Assembly (NCBI GenBank): GCA_017461285.1
Contig: JAFTYS010000139.1
Span: forward strand, 1 to 7,441
Direction: 5' to 3'
Origin: Bacteroidales bacterium
GTDB lineage: Bacteria > Bacteroidota > Bacteroidia > Bacteroidales > UBA932
Length of the DNA: 7,441 nt
Position 1 is the stretch's first letter; each line of letters opens with the position of its first letter. Of the stretch, positions 5,841 to 7,441 are shown in pieces. A program made the translations under genes and the position numbers. A model generated the notes under the pieces. It searched no databases. It saw nothing but the letters and a program-made list of their open reading frames with translations, and had not been told where the DNA came from.

Positions 5841-6755
5841 TTACATTGCCAGGCAGCGTCGTATCCGGGCTTCTGAAATATGATATTGTCTATACAGAAG
5901 GTTTCCGATCTCCTGCTTTTCCCTCTGTGACAGATGATAGACGGAAGCCTTGCCATATCTCGGTACGATGTTTCTGTCTATTTCCGTGCAGAGGTCTATG
6001 TCGGAAATCTTCCTGTAGTCGGACCGCCCGTTTTCGTATATGAGCATTTTCTCCAGGGTGTTGTCTTTGATTCCTGATTCAATGGATTCCAGTCCTATAG
6101 GAAGCATGTCGTTCCGGTCCTTCTCCTGTTCCTTTTCCCATTCTTCTCCCGATTTCCGGGACATGTAATAGTTGAATGCCCGTGGACTTGCATACATGTT
6201 CTCTACCTGTACTATGTCAAGAACGCTTTCCCGAAGGAATACCCCGCTTTCGCTCATCCTGTAATTGGAGGGCCATTCGGCCTTCTTGCCGATGAATCTT
6301 GCGAAGTATCTTTCGTCCAGCACTCTTTCCGGAGGCTTTTTCCCCATCTCCTTCTGGAAGATCGAATTGACGGAGCAGTGTGGATATGCGTAAGGAATCG
6401 GGACCAGTCCGTGATGCAGAGCATTCCGCAATACATAGGTCATGGCGGCAAGGTGGTGGTGCAGGCCTACAATCTCCAGTGTGAAATGCATCTTCTCACC
6501 CACTCTGCCATGTCTCTGGTATTTATGGTTGAAGTATTTGGAATACGACTGCCTCATGGCATACATGAACCCGGCAGGGTCCTCTGTCTGGACCATCTTG
6601 TGGCTATGGGTGGATTGGAAAGATTCCACAAGTCCTGTGGATCCTGTCTTGTAAAGAGCCAGAGCGAAACAGTTGAATCCGCGATTGTAGTCTTCTTCGT
6701 CCCGGAACAGGATTTCGTCGCCTCCGGAGAGGCACAGGTGATACGTCTTTTTCAT
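5841..6755 (-). CDS. IS200-like/RAYT-type HUH transposase (Y1_Tnp domain)
   Basis: A 304-aa protein starting MKKTYHLCLSGG. The first 130 residues or so fit the Y1 transposase (IS200-like) fold: an opening strand with YHLCLSG, LFRDEEDY, then STHSHKMVQT with the HUH pair His50/His52, followed by AMRQSYSKYFNHKYQRHGRVGE, the equivalent of the 'fN.ry...G' stretch. TYVLRNALHHGLVP holds Tyr107, the probable nucleophile at the position of 'YI..NPv.aG' in RAYTs. The C-terminal approximately 40 residues (HLSQREKQEIGNLLYRQYHI and the following SEARIRRCLAM) look like the helix-turn-helix tail of RAYTs that reads DNA. The gene is intact. The GTG at 6773 is an alternative start; the ATG at 6755 is favoured. 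As single-copy 'domesticated' relatives are known, its role may be maintenance or spread of the flanking hairpins rather than classic IS transposition. Confidence 0.85.
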   Translation of the reverse strand: MKKTYHLCLSGGDEILFRDEEDYNRGFNCFALALYKTGSTGLVESFQSTHSHKMVQTEDPAGFMYAMRQSYSKYFNHKYQRHGRVGEKMHFTLEIVGLHHHLAAMTYVLRNALHHGLVPIPYAYPHCSVNSIFQKEMGKKPPERVLDERYFARFIGKKAEWPSNYRMSESGVFLRESVLDIVQVENMYASPRAFNYYMSRKSGEEWEKEQEKDRNDMLPIGLESIESGIKDNTLEKMLIYENGRSDYRKISDIDLCTEIDRNIVPRYGKASVYHLSQREKQEIGNLLYRQYHISEARIRRCLAM

Positions 6756-6828
6756 AACATTTATCTTTTTCACAAAATCTTCTCGTCAGATCTCCCTCTC
6801 ATCTCTCTCGAAATGCATGAAGTACAGG

Positions 6829-6836
6829 CAAATATA
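6829..6836 (-). promoter_or_regulatory. Putative -7 box of the transposase gene
   Basis: TATATTTG on the minus strand matches TAnnTTTG. Transcription would start near 6822, giving a leader of about 67 nt to the ATG at 6755. No good -33 TTTG is seen 19-21 nt upstream, so the promoter may be weak, as is common for transposase genes. The upstream hairpin A' begins 53 nt beyond the box. Confidence 0.45.
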
Positions 6837-6889
6837 TGATAAATTCAACAGAAAGGCGTCCTGATCCCCATAAAAATACACCTTTGTGA

Positions 6890-7002
6890 AGCGTCGGGGC
6901 TGGTTTTCTATGAGATTCGCACCGACGCTACCATAATAGGGGCATATTGGGCGGTTTTGCTTAGCGTGGGTGAGAGAATGTCGCCTTTCAAGTTCCCACG
7001 CT
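6890..7002. repeat. REP/BIME-like module, copy 2: two 40-nt hairpins
   Basis: Hairpin A' (6890-6929) pairs AGCGTCGG with CCGACGCT, then has one G-A mismatch and a GC/GC extension, with a larger, diverged loop. Hairpin B' (6963-7002) pairs AGCGTGGG with CCCACGCT and keeps the TCGC tetraloop over an inner GAATG/CTTTC stem. The same 33-nt spacing and total length as copy 1 are kept, while the A loop and the first 10 nt of the spacer have diverged. The reverse complement of A' (AGCGTCGGTGCGA at its start, AGCCCCGACGCT at its end) aligns better with B than its forward strand does. The pair is therefore in inverted orientation, as in BIMEs. Confidence 0.82.
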
Positions 7003-7069
7003 TCAAACAGGAGTTTTGGAGCCCGTCAGATAATGCCCGTGCCAAACTCGAATTACGTCGGAACGGCGT

Positions 7070-7170
7070 CGGTCGAAAATGAGGAGATAAAAATTTTACC
7101 AGTTCTTGTAAGTGTGTGAAAATGCGGAATTTAGGTGTGTGAAAAATCGGTCGAAAATGTTGTGAAAAAA
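7070..7170. repeat. Short direct repeats upstream of the rplP promoter
   Basis: CGGTCGAAAATG occurs exactly twice (7070-7081 and 7148-7159). GTGTGTGAAAA occurs twice (7112-7122 and 7135-7145), with a weaker third version GTTGTGAAAAA at 7159-7169. The block ends 12 nt before the -33 element of the rplP promoter, so it could be an activator or regulator site cluster. No binding protein can be named. Confidence 0.5.
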
Positions 7171-7181
7171 TCAAAATATAG

Positions 7182-7211
7182 TTTGCATTTCAGAAAATTT
7201 TTGTATCTTTG
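7182..7211 (+). promoter_or_regulatory. Strong Bacteroidota promoter of rplP
   Basis: -33 TTTG at 7182-7185, 18-nt spacer, and -7 TATCTTTG at 7204-7211, preceded by an A/T-rich stretch. The predicted transcription start is near 7217-7218, giving a leader of about 85 nt to the ATG at 7303. Both elements match the consensus well. Confidence 0.82.
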
Positions 7212-7217
7212 CAACCC

Positions 7218-7262
7218 ATTAATTGAGGACTACTACGCCCAACCAGCTGATTCTCAATTAAT
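7218..7262 (+). promoter_or_regulatory. Leader hairpin of the rplP transcript
   Basis: ATTAATTGAG (7218-7227) is perfectly complementary to CTCAATTAAT (7253-7262). A G-U and an A-U pair can extend the stem to 12 bp around a 21-nt loop. The left arm begins at the predicted transcription start, so the mRNA would open with this hairpin, about 40 nt before the start codon. It could protect the 5' end or be an autoregulatory site for a ribosomal protein; both are inference. No T tract follows, so it is not a terminator. Confidence 0.55.
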
Positions 7263-7302
7263 TAGGGAAAACAGAAAGTTTTAAACCAAAAGTAATAGAA
7301 AA

Positions 7303-7441
7303 ATGTTACAACCAAAGAAAACAAAATTCAGAAGGCAGCAGAAAGGCCGCATGAAAGGTCTCTCTCAGAGAGGAAACCAGCTTGCATTTGGCTCTTTCGG
7401 TATCAAGACCTTGGAAAACTGCTGGCTTACAGGCCGTCAGA
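7303..7441 (+). CDS. rplP: Ribosomal protein L16, N-terminal part (runs off the window)
   Basis: The first 46 residues, starting [19 protein letters not shown] and continuing with [23 protein letters not shown], are an unmistakable L16 start. L16 is an essential large-subunit protein that binds 23S rRNA near the A site and helps organise the peptidyl-transferase centre. The start is full-length and in an A-rich context (AGTAATAGAAAAATG). Oddly, rplP is normally internal to the S10 operon behind rplV and rpsC; here neither is upstream. The gene instead follows its own promoter and leader, next to the RAYT/hairpin element. Downstream genes (expected rpmC, rpsQ) are outside the window. Confidence 0.97.
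   Translation, partial: MLQPKKTKFRRQQKGRMKGLSQRGNQLAFGSFGIKTLENCWLTGRQ

Larger units (their letters stand above)
5650..7002. mobile_element. Candidate REPtron: RAYT-like transposase gene flanked by directly repeated hairpin modules
   Basis: An HUH tyrosine transposase-like gene lies between two 113-nt modules of paired hairpins in direct orientation, exactly 1240 nt apart. In known REP systems, RAYT proteins bind and process the imperfect hairpins that flank their genes and are scattered as pairs (BIMEs) elsewhere in the genome. The match in layout, hairpin size (40 nt, imperfect stems) and gene type is seen directly; that this protein acts on these hairpins is inferred. The outer limits are where similarity between modules ends (just outside 5650 and 7002). 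No target-site duplication is evident. Confidence 0.65.
6756..7302. other. Intergenic region between the transposase gene and rplP
   Basis: This 547-nt stretch has no credible gene. From left to right it holds the transposase leader and -7 box (6829-6836), the second hairpin module (6890-7002), a stretch of no recognised function (7003-7069), short direct repeats (7070-7170), the rplP promoter (7182-7211) and the rplP leader with a hairpin (7218-7262). Confidence 0.7.

Noticed and set aside
5528..5956. Minus-strand open frame of 142 codons overlapping the transposase 3' end
   Set aside because: It runs through the hairpin module and out of frame into the transposase gene, with no family-like features.
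6756..6773. GTG start adding MKKINV to the transposase
   Set aside because: The ATG at 6755 gives the usual MKKTYHL opening; the GTG remains possible because both lie downstream of the predicted transcript start.
6378..6839. Plus-strand open frame of 153 codons antisense to the transposase
   Set aside because: A shadow of the conserved transposase domain; no start context or recognisable protein features.
5650..7002. CRISPR-like array
   Set aside because: Only two repeats 1240 nt apart, with a gene between and no regular spacers.
6908..7174. Minus-strand open frame of 88 codons
   Set aside because: It is composed of the hairpin module and the upstream repeats of rplP; composition is not protein-like and there is no promoter.

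Overview
The window looks like chromosomal DNA of a member of the Bacteroidota, most likely order Bacteroidales. Three things point there: lineage-restricted families (DUF4270 lipoprotein, DUF3098, DUF4294), repeated TAnnTTTG promoter -7 boxes typical of the phylum, and mostly A-rich start contexts without Shine-Dalgarno sequences. No genus can be fixed from the sequence alone.

Layout. (1) 1-1985, minus strand: a single-domain, glycogen-synthase-like GT5 protein translationally coupled (TAATG overlap) to a DUF4270 outer-surface lipoprotein that runs off the left edge. (2) 1986-2073: a divergent promoter region with two face-to-face TATCTTTG boxes. (3) 2074-4864, plus strand: an envelope operon of ftsX (division and peptidoglycan hydrolase control), a DUF3098 small membrane protein, uppP/bacA (undecaprenyl-pyrophosphate recycling) and an lpxH-type UDP-2,3-diacylglucosamine hydrolase (lipid A synthesis). 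A short palindromic repeat of a widespread type sits between uppP and lpxH. (4) 4804-5537, minus strand: a secreted DUF4294 protein with a textbook Bacteroidota promoter; its 3' end overlaps lpxH tail to tail by 61 nt. (5) 5650-7002: an IS200-like/RAYT-type HUH transposase gene (minus strand) flanked by two directly repeated 113-nt modules, each made of two related 40-nt hairpins. (6) 7003-7302: short direct repeats, a strong promoter and a leader hairpin. (7) 7303 to the right edge: the start of rplP (ribosomal protein L16).

The most interesting part is 5650-7002. It resembles a REP/BIME-plus-RAYT unit ('REPtron'), a system best known from Proteobacteria. Its hairpins show a compensatory base-pair swap, and in at least one module the two hairpins face in opposite directions. 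The second surprise is that rplP, normally internal to the S10 ribosomal-protein operon behind rpsC, here has its own promoter and a structured leader directly next to this element. This suggests an operon break or rearrangement, or alternatively an assembly join. The remaining genes are ordinary envelope housekeeping genes.
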